64,000 bases of DNA, from assembly GCF_900496995.4 (NCBI RefSeq), contig NC_044024.1, positions 12,216,698 through 12,280,697 on the forward strand, read 5' to 3'. The notes beneath the pieces were generated by a model. It had not been told where the DNA came from and did not search any database. It was given only the letters and a program-made list of their open reading frames with translations. The position numbers were made by a program, and so were the translations under genes. Shown piece by piece: positions 27,177 through 39,892 of the stretch (within the stretch, counting starts at the first letter, position 1; each line of letters begins with the position of its first letter). This stretch comes from Aquila chrysaetos chrysaetos. Taxonomy: Eukaryota > Chordata > Aves > Accipitriformes > Accipitridae.

Positions 27177-28970
27177 CGGGTCTGCCTCCCTCCTGCCTCT
27201 TCACACACTCACGCTCACCCACCCACCCTCCCTTCGCCATGCCAGGGACCCCCTTCAGATGCCAGTTGGCACCCCGTCTCACCTGTACAAGCTGGTGCCA
27301 TCACACAATAGCCTTACCCTCCTAACCAAAAATAGCTGTCCCCAAGTGGGGTGAGGCTGGGCTGCGGGCATGGCTCTGGAGCCAGGCAGCCGTTTCCTGC
27401 CCCTCACTTCCCACTCACGTAAGTGCTGTAGCAGCCAGAGCAGAGCAGCAGCTTGTTCCTGGCTCAACACGGGGGTCTCCCCATGGTGCATTTGATTTCC
27501 TCACTTCCCGCTCAAATAGACATAACATTTCCCATGATTAAAACAGCCTCGCTGCCTCCCTGGGGTGCTGCTCAGCCTTACCCCCTGTCCTCACTGGGCC
27601 CCATTTTGCAGGTTGGGGCTCTGATTTAGGAGTTGGGGATGCAGGAGGGGTGCTGCGAATTTCTGTCCATCCCCACAGTCAGTGCCCACACTCTGTGTTT
27701 AGGGAGAAAGTGTTTCCCTTGTGTGGATTTGCTGCCAGGTGCAAGTGGGGAGCCCAGTCCATCCTGCGGTGCCTGTAGCTATATTTGCTGTCTGGAGATC
27801 AGGGAAGAGCAGTCAGGGAGGTGCTCTCTGATCTCCTAGATCCCTTTGGAAAGGGGGAAAGGCTTGTGGTGGTCTTGTATGTGAGGTAAGTGACTTTGGA
27901 GTACCAGGTCCTTTTCCTGATGCTCTCCACTTTCCCCCTGTGCGGTGCAGGGCAGCTGGATGTCTGGCTGTGGCGGAACTGGCCGATGGGGTCATGTCTG
28001 ACCTTGTCCCATGGCTTTAAGCGGTGGGGGTGCTCCTCTTTCCTGGACTGTGGCCTGTCTGGTGTCTTCCCCAGAAGTGAGGTGCTGGCACAGGAAGCCT
28101 GCAGATGGGCCAAACCTCCCCTCTCCCTACCCCAAACCTCTGCATCCTGCCTGGCTCCTCTCTTTGGGGCTCTTTGTCCTCCAGTGCAGGTAAAGGGAAA
28201 TTCGAGACCCTGCTCTCCTCCAGGCCCCTCTGGTGCGCAGTGCTTGGTGGCCATGGCCATGGTGTGGAGGGCCTGCTGACGGAGGTGGCTGCAGAGGTGA
28301 GAGCTGACTGATCATGCCACGACCCGACGATGCCAATGGGTCGAGAGTAAGGCCAAACCCTGACTGGGTGACTGTGGTGCCAGGGCAGTGCAGAGCCAGG
28401 TGCTTTGCTTGTGGGACCAGAGTGTCCTCTTTTCCCAGGCAGCTGCTTTTGGGGTCCAAGCAATGGCGCTGTCCTTTCCCAGTCATGTCTGATGGGTTAA
28501 AAAAGGGATTGTGCTCACCAGCCCCCAAGGAGTAGCCCAGAAACTCCCAGCACTGCCACCCCTCGGTGTTCACCCCAGCACCAGTCTCTCCACCAGCACC
28601 GAAAGGCTATTGTACATCCATTGGCTGCCCGCACCCCTCTCAGTCCCGGCGATGCTCTCACAGCAGGTACCCTCAGCCCAGAGCTGAGGCTTGCCCAGCA
28701 TGGCCATTCCTAGGGCAGGACATGTGGGGTTTGCAGCTGCTGGCACCTTGTCTGTCCCCTCCCAGGCCTTTACTCTGCCTTTCGGCCTTAGCAAATTGGG
28801 GTTATGGGAAGGCCTGACAGTGAGCGTCGGGGTCAGAGCCTGGAAAAGACCGGAGGGAGACAGAAGGGTGCTCTGCATCCTCTGTCTTTGATGCTCGGTC
28901 ATTAACCCTGCAGTTTGTATTCTGTAAAACTTGGTATATTTCTGTGCAAAAAAAGGTATTTATTAAAAAA
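27177..28970 (+). terminator. PRRG3 3' UTR with candidate polyadenylation signals
   Basis: The stop codon ends at 27176. A variant signal ATTAAA lies at 27537-27542 and a second at 28962-28967. The latter is in an AT-rich block (GTATATTTCTGTGC, then an A tract, then TATTTATTAAAA) typical of a distal vertebrate 3' UTR end. Mammalian PRRG3 has a long 3' UTR, so the distal site is plausible. No coding sequence is evident in between. Confidence 0.45.
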
Positions 28971-29879
28971 CCCTCACTGGCTGAGTGGCTGAGTGGCACA
29001 GGTGGCTTTTTCCCACAGGGAGGATGTCTCACTGGGCACAGCTGGATTTCCATCTTGGGGTGCTGGGGCTCAGCTCTGCAGGGTGATGGAGGCAGCTGTG
29101 GGATGATGGTGCCAATAACCCCCCCCCCTCCCGGGCACCGCTGCAGCACAGTCCCCAGTGAGGAGGGAACCATCTCTGGAGATCGGGTGCGTGCTGCTGT
29201 GGGGCTGGGAACAAACCCCACACATCCGACAGGAGCCTTTGACTTCCCTGGGCATGTGGTGCAACTCTTGGTGAGAGCTGGAGGGTGTCCTGTGAGCCCT
29301 GACCAGTTGGTGGATGAAGTGCGGAGGGATTTCCTAAGGTCTTTGTGGGGATTTAGGTGCACAAGTTGTCTTGCTGTTCCTCTGTGTGCTCCTAAACCTC
29401 TTAGATAATCCCCTTTAAATAGCAAGGCTAGGGCAGCGTGGGATTTATTTTAAGCCCTTTCAAAACCAGATTTTATGGTCAGGTCTTGGACTCTGTCCCC
29501 ATTCAGAAGTGTTTAAAACTGTCGTTCATCCCAAACGGACCATTTTATCGCTGCGGACTCCACCAAGACAGGAGAGATTAGCTCTGGCACAGCTTGCCAC
29601 TTGGATGGCCGCCGTCTCTGCTCCTGCCTGGGCTCCCACCGTGGCATGGGGACATGCTGTGGCTGTGACTGCCACGGGCAGCAGCGTTGGGGTGCCAAGA
29701 GGAGACAGGCTGAGCCCTCACCTTGAAGCGCGGGTTGGTTTGCCTGCAAACATCGCTGGGCAGCGTGTGCGTGGGGACGAGGGGGACCTGGTGAAGCTCC
29801 TGGGTTTGCTCTGTCCCCCGGATTTGCCCTGGCAAGAGCCATGCTTTCGCTCCGCCAAACTTCTTACCTTCGCGATCGG

Positions 29880-30600
29880 TGCTGGGAGAGGCTGACCTGC
29901 GGGGGGGGGGCGGGCACTGCCCCCGGAGAGATGCCGCGCTGATGAGTTGCAGCTCGTTAATTACCCCGGCTGCGGCTTTAAGCGCGGCGGGCGTGCTGCC
30001 GGGAGGGCGGGCTGCTGGGGGCTGTCCCGGCCGACACAATCCCCGCCCCGGCTGGCAGCGGGCGCGGCTGTTTACAGGTCCGACGGTTGCCTTGGACTGC
30101 AAAAAAAAAAAAAAAAAAAAAAAAGTAAGTGGCCCCCCCGCCCCCAATTTGCAAGCTGCAAAGCCGGTGGGTGCCGGAGTCGGGGTCGGGACGGGGCTGG
30201 GCTCCGCGGGCAGCCCCGGTGGCGGAGCGCCTCCGGCGGCGGGAGGCACTGGGGCGTCCTGGGGGGGCGAGGGGCGGGATGCCTCCCCTGGGAGGGCATG
30301 GGAGCCCTCCGTGCCCTGGAGCCGCCCCCTAGCCCCGCTCCTGTCCCCGTCCCCCCGTGGGTGGCCCGCTCCTCTCACGCGTGTCCCGTGGAACTGAGTT
30401 TCTCTGCACTCCCCCCCGCTCCCGCCGCGGTGGTGCCGTGTCTGGGATCCCCGGAGCCCTTGCTCCTCCGCGCACCCCTAGGCCGAGGCCCGGGGACCCG
30501 GGTGGCAGAGGAGTCCTCCCCCAGCTCTGCGTGGCCGGCTGCGCTCGGCGGCTTGGCGGTGGCAGGCGGCAGGAGCTGAGCCGGGTGACAAAACCCGTTC
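29880..30600 (+). promoter_or_regulatory. CpG-island promoter upstream of the FATE1 gene
   Basis: GC- and CpG-rich sequence begins near 29880, after AT-rich sequence, and fades by about 30600. It contains an A(24) tract (30101-30124) followed at once by a consensus donor GTAAGT. With the next + strand coding exon at 33500, this is the natural promoter and first non-coding exon of FATE1. PRRG3 cannot use it, since it ends upstream. Assignment is by position and orientation only. Confidence 0.5.
30101..30124 (+). repeat. A(24) homopolymer abutting a splice-donor consensus
   Basis: Twenty-four A residues lie inside a CpG island and are immediately followed by GTAAGT. If this is the end of a first exon, the mRNA leader would carry a poly(A) stretch. 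Confidence 0.85.
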
Positions 30601-33398
30601 CCTTCCCTCTTAGCCCCTCTCTGTCGTGACAAGGTACAGCCCCAAGCCGAAGCGGAGAGCTGCGAGAGAGGTCAGCTCCTCTAGCAGAGAGCTGCTCGCT
30701 CCAGCATCCCATCCTGAGAGGTGAAGGGGCGGGGGTGGATGCTGGAGCAGGCTGGTACCCCCGCCTGCCTTGTGTGGAGTATCCTGGGCTGGGGGAGGGA
30801 TGGAGAGAGGGAGGTTGTGGTGTTTCCCTCCCCAGGGCAGGTTTTCCCGGCTTGCAGGACTTAAACCTACTCACAGGCTTAGTGAGCCGGAAATTCCCTG
30901 TCGCTGCAAATGCAAGGAGAAGTGCCAAAGCAGAGGCTGAGAAGCAGTCATCTTCCGCTGGCGAGGGGGGGTTGCTTGGCAATAGCTAGAAAAAGCCCTA
31001 AAGAAAGTTAACGGAGGAAATCCAGCCACTTAAGCATTTTGTTCTTATAGGTTTTGACAGCTGAATTTTTTTTCTTTTCTTAATAGCTTAGTCTCTCAGA
31101 GCCTGCTTCTCACTCCCCTCCCATCCCTCTGCTCTTTGGGAGCTGCAGCGGTTTCATAGGTGATTAGAAAATGAACCGATCTGCCCTCTCCAGATTTATT
31201 GTTGTTAATATATTCTGGTTTCCCAGAGAGAAGGCTGAGAAAGGAACACAGGGTGTTCACTCCTCTAAAGCACCAAAAATGTGAAGGAGAAACCCGGTGG
31301 TCTCCATGGTTGTGGACTGTGGGGCTGGGTGTCTGATGCGGGTTTCACCTGTGGGACTGACACCACTTTGGGACCTTCCCAAGACTTACTGCCCTGCTCT
31401 CGAGTGGGGAGGTTCCTGCAAAAATCCACTTTCTTTGAGGTTTTGGGGAGAAGCAGGCTGCATATGTGTTGTGACACCCATGGGTTGGTGTCACCCATGC
31501 CAGTGTTGGATCTGGGCAGGGTGGTGGAGGTGTGGGGCAGCCCAGGGCTGCTGTGCCCCCACGCACCGTGTCTCTGACAGCACCTCTGGGCAGACCTGGT
31601 TGCAGAGACAGGGATCTCATCTCTGTATGGCTGGAAGCAGGAAATTGCCACAGCTGATGCTGGGCAAATTTCTGTCTCTTTAATTGAAAGGTTTTTAATG
31701 ACAGAGGAGGAGAGAGCAGTATGAGGCAGCTGTTCACTGGAAGTGCTTGTTACTGCAGACGTGGAGCCGGTTCTGCAACCCTCATGTACCTGGAGTTACA
31801 GGGCCCAGCTGCTGCAGGGGACGGGATCGGTGATGGCCATGTCTCCTGTGGTTCTTCAGGCTTTGGGAGGCGGTGCTCCTCCCCAGGGATTTCTCTCTGC
31901 TCCTCTCCCCTGGGTGATATCCCAGGGGGTGACAGGGGGCTGGGGCAAGTGAGAGGGTCTGAAGTACCCTGAGAAGTAGCAGCTAGGGTGGCAGTGGGCA
32001 GCCCTGGCTGCTGCCGGCTTGGAGCAGCCTGGTGGGCTGGAAAAGCAGTGTCAGAGACCTGGCTGCTAAATATAGACCCTGGACGTGATCAAAGAAGGCA
32101 GGGCCCCTGCACGCTCTTGCTTGCTCGCCTCCTCCCGTTTCCCCCCCCTTGAGCTTTGAATAGGAAAACCTCTCCTTCCTCTGCCTGTTTGGGCTGTGCC
32201 GGAGCAGGCAGCCCTTCTTATGCTGGAGATTTTGACCTGGAAGCAAAGGGGGACCTTTCTGGGCATGGTGAGCTCAAAGGGTGGCAGCAAGGAGGGTGCA
32301 GGGGAGCTGTGCATGCATGTGGCACGTCTGGGATGCTGGGGCAGCGCTGCGGTCTGTCAGCCTTGGCAGCCTTTGCTTGTTGGGGTTTTCTCCTTGGCTG
32401 CAGCTTTTTGAGAAAAAGAGTGCAAGTGCTGGGAGCCAGGAAGGTGTTTTTCGGGGCTCCTATCCCAAAAATGTACATTGATTGCCCTCTGCTTGCATCG
32501 CTCAGTGAAAGTGTTAGGACATTGTGGCCCCGGAGCACTTCTCAGAGCCCTAGGACTTGGCAAAGGGGAAGCTGAGGCATGTGGCAGTTGTGTGTCCTTG
32601 AGCAGCTGCAAAGCCCCAGATAATGTCCATGTCCTATGTCCTGCTCCTGCTGTTGGCTACCGCCAGGAGCCATGAGAGCTGGGAACTGTGTCCCTCTTCA
32701 GTGCCAGTCCTCTCCTGGAAGAGAGTCGAGCTGGCACTGGCCTGGGGGAGCTGATGTGTGCTTTACCTTCCCCTCCAGGAGGATGCTTCAGTGTCTGGCA
32801 GCTCTGCTCAGGGCAAAGTCCATCTTGTTCAGCTTAGTGTGGGTCACTCAAGGAGATGGGTGCTGGATTGGGTGGGGAATGGGGTATGGTCCTGGGGGAT
32901 ACTGAAGCGAATGTGCGTGTCGAGGAAGAGTTTAGTGCTCAGTTTTTCCTGTGGTAACCTGGAATCTTATCACCAAAACGTGTGTTTTGTTTTTAGAAAA
33001 CCTTATTTTTCCTTGAAGTTGTATGAATGTAAAAATGTGCTCCCAGCCCTCCAAAAAACTTTACTTCTGGATGGAGAATAATTATTTTTTCATTAGTTTT
33101 TGGGGTATACTGAATCGCTCTTCTTCCACAGGTGTGCTGAACTATTGCCCTTTCCTTGCTGTCAATTGAGGCAATAGGTGCTAAGCTCATGCTTTGCTCC
33201 CAGGACACGTAGAAGTTTTCTCCTTTCTCACCCTGCTGGGCAGGAGTTTGCACCTGTAGTGGTCCTGCACCCTTGCCCCCACCAGCTGGGCTTCGTGGGA
33301 CACCCTGTTCTCTGGGACAACTCTGATGGTGTCTGTCTTTTGGGTTGTTTCTGCCTGTATTTTAGCTGTCTTATAGCACATATGTTGTCCCTGTGCAG
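30601..33398 (+). other. Probable first intron of the FATE1 gene
   Basis: No further coding exon was recognised in about 2.8 kb. Open frames are short and occur on both strands with no motif. An acceptor-like GTCCCTGTGCAG ends at 33398, just upstream of the first FATE1 coding exon. Confidence 0.4.
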
Positions 33399-33499
33399 GT
33401 GCCAGTTTGGAAGAGCTGCTTGCTACCACTTTCACTCAGCTTTCTTTTCCAATATGTGAAACCCCAGGGTGCTTAAGCAATCTGAGGAAATCAAAAAAG

Positions 33500-36400
33500 A
33501 TGTGGCCGTTTTGGGGACTGGACCTGAACCGAGTCCGCTGTGACCTGCTCTTCACAGAAGCCATCAATCAAAGGATGCAGGTTCCCAACAGGCTGAAGGT
33601 AGCAGATAGCTTCAGCCCTGTGGATGAGGAGCCAGTGACAGAGGATGTCCCTCCTTCCTTTCGGATGCACATCCCTGACAGGATTTCTCTTGCAGGTAAT
33701 GTCCTGGGTTGTCTTTTGGGGTGGCTGAAGGCTGGTGGGGTTCTACAACCTCCTAGGGAGTAGGATCCCTTTATAAAGTCCCCAGGTTTGCTTTGCAAGA
33801 GGAGAGGATGGGGCAGATACTGTAGTCAGCTTTCTTCTGAAAGGTAGGACAGGACAGTGGGGAGATGCTTGGGGAGAGGTGGGCAAAGGTGACCAACAGA
33901 AGGCAGGAGGGGTCTTAGTTCCAAAAGGTGAGGAGCAAAATGTGGAGGTATTCCCCTCTACATCTCTTACAGTTCCCTCTTGGCCTTTAGTATGCTCCCT
34001 GCTTTGGCATGCAGAGACATATGTCCCTGTCTCTTTGAAAAACAGCTCTGAAACTTCACTTTCCTGGAGCAGTGTGTCTGGTTGCCTTCCAGTCCATGCC
34101 TCTCCAGGCTGTCCTGCCACTCATAGCTGTGGGACATGTTTTTTGATGTATGTCTGGGACGAGACATGGGGTTGGCTCTCCTATATGGTTGGATCTCTCT
34201 TCTCTCCTGTCCTGAAGGCATTTGGGTTGGTTTAATTCTTCCCTCTCTCCTCTCTGTAGAAATATCAGATGCCAGTTTGAGGCCCATCCCACTGAACCAG
34301 CAGAGGAAGGTCCCGTCTGTCGTGGTGCACATGTCCCCGGACTCCTCTGCACAGTCCACCCACCTCGGGGAGCTCCCTTTTCTGCACGTAGCCAGCAGAT
34401 CAAGCTCCCAGAAACGCAAACGATCGGTACTATATTGAGAGCAGATGGGGTTGCCTGTGGTGGGAAGGGGAGCAATCCCAGTGTTGGGTTTCTCCAGAGG
34501 TCTGTTATCAGCCCAAGCCAGAATTCATCTTCCAGGTTGCTATCTCCTCCTAGTAGTCCTAGGAGTGAGGGTGTGGGGCTGGTGGGATCTGTTTCTGTCC
34601 CATAACCAGTACACACCTGCATGCTGGAACACCCATTCAGCCAGATGTCCTACTGCATTTTGTGAGCAGGAGATAGGCTGAGGTAGGTGCAGTCCCCCAA
34701 CAACCTCCTTCTGCTACTTTTGAAGTCCCTTTTCAACTACTCTTTCTCCTGGATGAAGTATGTGATGGAGCTGTTTCATCATTGCAGCGTAAAGGGTTCT
34801 GGTGTCAGAGTTGAAAGCAGATTTTTTTTTAAAACTAATTCAAAGAGAGGCCCCTGACATGGGCAGGCAAAGGCTTGGTACGGCTGCTGGAGCTGCTGAT
34901 CTGCCTTCTCAAGTGCTTTCACCTCCCTGAGATTCAAGAGCCATTCCCGAATGCATTAGGTTCAAGATTTTTGATCTGAATAGAGATCAGATCAGCAGGG
35001 TCCTTGCTGGTGACCCTCACCCTGCTCCAACCATGTCTCCTCACCCACCCCAGCATCAGTTCACCAGGTTTGGGGCTCACGTAGCGCTCCCACCACTGAG
35101 GGCTTTCCCTTTGCTGACAGGCTTCTGGCACTGCAGACCATGCATGGCACCAGGCTGGGCTCACCCTGCGCAGGATCTCTGTGCTAACACAGTTGTGTTT
35201 GATGCCAACAGGGCCATCACAGCAGCAGGTCACGGCGGGAGAGGACTCCAAGTGACTGCACCCAGCTGGCCTTGCGCAGCCCGGGCCAGCACCATGAGCG
35301 GTGAGCACAAACCCAGAGCCGTGTGGGGTGGGTGGGGATCAGCATCCCCTGTTGTCTGTGCTGCTTTGATGCTCTCTGGTGTCGGTGCCCCAGGGTGGGG
35401 GGTATCCAGGTTGGGGTAAGGCAATGCCTGGCAAGTCCTACTCTTACACAAGAGGAACATGGCTTCTGGTATCAGAGAGGTTTGTGCCAGGCAGTGTTGA
35501 AGGCAGCTGTGTTGGTCCCCAGGGTGATGAGCTCTCTGCTGAGATGCACATGGGGGAGCATGTCCCCTCTTGCAGCAGGCTGGGACTGCTGTCGGTCCTT
35601 GCCTGGCTTGTCCCGGTCTCTCTGGCTCTGCCTGTCTTCCTGTTGGTGCTTTGCAATGTGCTCTCCTGTTCCAGCACCAGCATAGCAGAGTGCTGGGGGC
35701 TTTGGGCAGGTGACCACGGGCAAATGAGACACCAGGGCTTAACTGAGTTTCTGAAAGGGTTGTTGAAACTTGTGGTGCTGTGCAGACAGGGTGGGCTAAG
35801 AGCACACTTGCTTTTCAGCTCTTTGAGTGTAGCTTGTGAGCAGTATCATGGTGATAGTGATCCTCTGCTCATGGCCTGGGGCTCCGGAGTCTCTCCAGTG
35901 GAGAAATCATCTCTAACTTAATCGCAGAGCAGAGCCATCTTTCCCCCTAGAAGTCCAGGGTTGTCCTGGGTGGCAAGAGGTCTGCCTTCTGCAACCCCTG
36001 TGAGAGCAGCTGGTGAAGCTCTGGTTATCACGGAGCCATGGCTTGGCTTTGGAGGAGTCAGGCAACTGCCTCGGAGCCTGAGGGCTGCTGTAGGGGGTTC
36101 TCCCACCTGGTGACATGGGGGTCTGGGTGCCAATGGCATTGCCCAGAGGTGCTTGGAGCTGCTGAAGGGATGAAGGGCACTGCCAAATGCCAGGCTGTGC
36201 CTGTGCTGTACGAGGCCAGAAAATAACAGGCGTGATTCTGTGTGCACCCCAGGCCGGACGCGTGCCCCCCGCCTGCACGCAGTGCCCCGCTCCCACTCCT
36301 CACAGAGACGGGCAGGATCTACTCCATGCAGAACATCTTCCAGACCATGTACCTCCTGGGCCAGGTGCTCTTCCACCGTGTCCAGGACTCTCGGCAAGAC

Positions 36401-39400
36401 CCAGTGCCGTCCAGGTGACTTTGGCTCGTCTTGAGCCACCTCCCTGTCATTCTGCAAGGACTTGCCTTTGCCTTGCTAAGGCATGAGCCAGGCATGAGCT
36501 CTGTAAACCGCAGGCTGCAGGGTGTGGGAGCAGGATGGTCCTGCATATCTGCCCCAGACTCTCCTTCTCGCCTGTCCTGTCTGCCAGCTCTGGGTGCCTG
36601 GCCCGGCAACGCCTGGTGCAGCCAGCCTGGGTGCAACCTGCTAACCCAGCCCAGCTTATGTCTCCTGCTTGGTGTAACACCGATCCCCCAGGCACCCCAA
36701 GTGATTGAACGCTGCCTGTGACATTGCTGGGATTACAGCTGCTCTTCACTGCTGAGCAAGTGCTAATTTTTCTGCATGCCTTGATAGCTTGATGGAGAGA
36801 AATGTGTGAAGGGGGAATCAAAATCCAGAACAGACGGCCTGACCCAGGTCCTGTCCACGAGACACCCTCTTCTGCAGGCTCCCAGCACCCTTGGCTGTAT
36901 CTTGGTCACTCTTAATTAACCTTTTTCCACGAACTGGCTGCACTGAGTTACTCATCCCATAGCCGATGCCTCTGGCCAGGGTACAGTATGCCTGTGTGCT
37001 CACTGGAATAGGTATGCAGTGCAATCTCTCTGGATGTGCTGGAGCAACTATCTCCACCACACTCTCATCTGTGCACATACAGTAAATTTAACGTGTTCAA
37101 AGACATCATTGCAGCCTTAAGGTGTCCCCACTGCTCTAAGGCTTCTGAGCCCCCAGAGGAATGTCTAAATACTTCTAATTCTCCTTGAGCAAAGCCTCCA
37201 GGCAGAAAGGGAGGAGAGTGAGCATCCATCATCAGTGCCATCAGTGGCACATCCTGCCTTCCCTCCCCAGCTGGCGCGGAGGTGCAGGCAGCAGAGCTGG
37301 CTTCTGCCTGCGGATGATGCAAAGTGATGTCCCTGCTTTTAACCACAGTAGGCTGACTGTCTTAAAATGTCGCTTTTTTTTTTTTTTTTTTTAAATGAAG
37401 TCTAGGCATGCCAACAGACCTGATTAGTGGCTACGTAAGACCTTCTCCCTCCTCCCATCAGCAGTAGAGGAGGTTTAGGCCATGGTACCATGAGAGGTGG
37501 TAGCTTGCAGACTGCTGTAACGCAGTGGGGTGAGTCCCAGGCCTCTCCCCAGGTCTTGATCTCTCTTTGAAGCCAGCCACCTTGAAACACCTCTTCTTGG
37601 TACTTTGCATCACTTTAGATGCATACAGTATCTCTTCGATACAACAACTTTGTACCCTTATGCAACAATAAAAATAAAAAAAATGACTGAGCTGACTTGT
37701 TTATCCTGAAATTTTAGTAAAGAGAAGTCTGGTCTTGGACAGAGACTGGAATGTTTGCCTGACAGTGACCTCTTGAAGGGTATGAGTCATCAGAAGGTAA
37801 TTTCTAGTCTCTACTCTGAAGGGTGTTCTGTATCAACTGGGATTTTTCAATCAAAAGCTGCAGGATGTGTCCTTTTTTAATGGCTCTGTGCTGTGAGAAA
37901 TTGGATTTTCTTTCTGTTGTGACTTTCATTTTACACTGCAGCTACATTATGTGAAGGTACTATCTCACAAACATATTTTCAGAGATTCACTGAATCTCCT
38001 CTGCATGCTGTTATGGCTTGTCTTCAGCGAGATCAGCATCATGTTGCAAACAGGAATAAATACTGTCTCCTCCCCAGAGTCTCTGAAGGAGCGGTGTTAG
38101 ACACTCATTAACCCATATGGTATCAGCGAGTGCCCATGCGAGTTATTGGTGTGCATAGGGGACTTTTGATTATAGCAGAACTGATGTAGAGCTAGTCTGT
38201 GATGATGGGAACAACAGACTGAACGTGGCAATTTTGATTTTTCTCACTGTGGATCTACTTTTATTTTGTGGCTTTATTTTGTGGCTCAGTGCTGTGGGCC
38301 CTGCAGCAAGCCTCTGTCTCCAGGGGATGCCCTGGAGATCCACAGTCTGTATTGCCTCTGCCAGTACAGCAGCTAATCCCAGTGGTGGCCTCTTTCTTTC
38401 CACTGATGGAAGAAAGTGGTGCATGCTGGGGTTGCTTGTTTATGTTTCAAGTTGCAGGTAAAATTTTCTTTAAGAGCAAAAAGTGATACTTTTTTTGGTC
38501 TGGGGAGTTGGGGGAAGTGAGCTTGTGGTACCTGGAGATACCGGAGAGGAAGAAATCCTTGTCTCGGCAAACAGGACCCTTTTCTGCTGGCTGATGCACT
38601 TGCTCAGATAGTTTTCCCCCCTGTTGATGGCTGCTTCCCACCAGCAGGATCCTCACCTGCTGATGTAAATGAGATCATCTCTCCATTTCGACATTGGCCC
38701 TGTGATACGTATTTACCTGACTGGCTCTAAAGATGTTTTATCCAACCCTTAACGAATTCCTCTGGCTACAAAGAATGGATGCTCGGTAAATATGTTTTCT
38801 CTCTTGGACCCCTAAAGAAATACAGGCATGCAGGTTCCCTGTTCTCTGTCGTGGCATGGGCTGTATGTTTTGTTGTTATCACTATGGGGTGCATGGTGGA
38901 GGGGTATAAATATGCATGGTGGGGGTTAGGAAGAGATGAGTACATGCTGTGCAGGTGCTGTTTCCTCTCTCCTGATGCTGCATCCCGACAGCACATCCTG
39001 GGCACGCACACGCTACCTGCATGGCTCAGCTCCCCGTGGCAGTGCCATGCGTGTGGGAAGGCATTTGCACCTCTTGAGCAGTGTTTGTCTGTCTGCATCT
39101 CTGTTTTCCTTCCCCAGCTCCCAGGAGGCTGGCCTAGGCCCAGAGAGCGCCTTGGAGGAGGCTGGGGTGGCTGAGATGGCAGCAATGAGAAAGCAGGTGA
39201 GATGGTGGTGAAGGGCTGCAAATGTTTCCTGTGAAAGCAACGGGACGGTGGGTGAAGGGGCTCCAGGGGTCTGTTGCTCAGTCCTGATGGGCTGGTGTTG
39301 CCAAGCTAGTCCCGGCTGATGCTGCTAATGGAGAAGCAGGGGAGGGCTTGCATGTCTGTTGACCCATCAAGCTCCTGCCCTGAGGGGCTGTAGGGCTACA

Positions 39401-39802
39401 GGAGACAGCCAGACCCCTCCATCTGCTGGCAGTAAAGGGCTCAGATGCTCTTCTCATGGGAAGGGCTTTTTCCTGAAGCATCTGCTCAGGAGCTGAGGTA
39501 CTGCTGCTAATTCTCCCCCCTCAAAGACAGCTGCTGCTCTAGAAAAGGAAGACGTGAGGGAGAAGGCAGCTCCCATCCCTCCATTGCTTGCTGTCCCACA
39601 CCTCTGGGCTGCAGCCAGTGTCCTGCACTTTGCTGCAGGGCTGACAGTGGCCCCACTGCTTCCCTTGCAGTTGACGAAGATCTCGGGGAGGCTCCGCGTG
39701 CTGGAGGAGCAGTGCAACGCCTGGCGTCAGAAGGAGGCCCTGGTCTACTCCGTGCTGATCTCTGCCTGCCTCATCAACACGTGGCTCTGGCTGAGGAGAT
39801 GA
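33500..39802 (+). CDS. FATE1: FATE1 orthologue with mitochondrial-fission-factor (Mff) architecture, six coding exons
   Basis: Coding exons: 33500-33695, 34260-34426, 35212-35300, 36253-36414, 39118-39196, 39671-39802. Phases join without a break into 274 residues. The N-terminus has two Mff-like short repeats, INQRMQVPNRLKVA (22-35) and FRMHIPDRISLA (54-65), like the Mff segments that recruit the fission GTPase Drp1. The middle is Ser/Arg-rich with a YSMQNIFQTMY helix. The C-terminus has a coiled coil (EMAAMRKQLTKISGRLRVLEEQ) and a tail anchor ending INTWLWLRR, as in Mff and FATE1 of the outer mitochondrial/ER membrane. The coil and anchor (RLRxLEEQ, WRxxE) resemble FATE1 more than Mff, and the place between PRRG3 and CNGA2 is that of FATE1. 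The acceptor of exon 4 has an alternative at 36306, and the extent of the upstream UTR is unknown. Signal AGTAAA at 39887-39892. Confidence 0.88.
37374..37392. repeat. T(19) homopolymer in a FATE1 intron
   Basis: Nineteen T residues in the intron between coding exons 4 and 5. I see no adjoining retrotransposed sequence. Confidence 0.85.
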
Positions 39803-39892
39803 TTTCCCATGCCCCGACCTCCCCTGCCCAACCCTGGCAGGGTGGGTGAGGGCAGGGAGAGGATCCTTGCTCGTGTACTTGGAAACAGTAAA

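Noticed and set aside
34136-34438. A FATE1 exon reading through to a stop at 34438 (ending RSVLY)
   Set aside because: The GTACTA donor after TCG joins in phase to four further exons that complete the Mff/FATE1 coil and tail anchor. Read-through would lose the membrane anchor.
36306-36414. Alternative acceptor for FATE1 coding exon 4
   Set aside because: It stays open but yields a Pro/His-rich string, whereas the acceptor at 36252 gives the helix-like YSMQNIFQTMY segment expected in this family.
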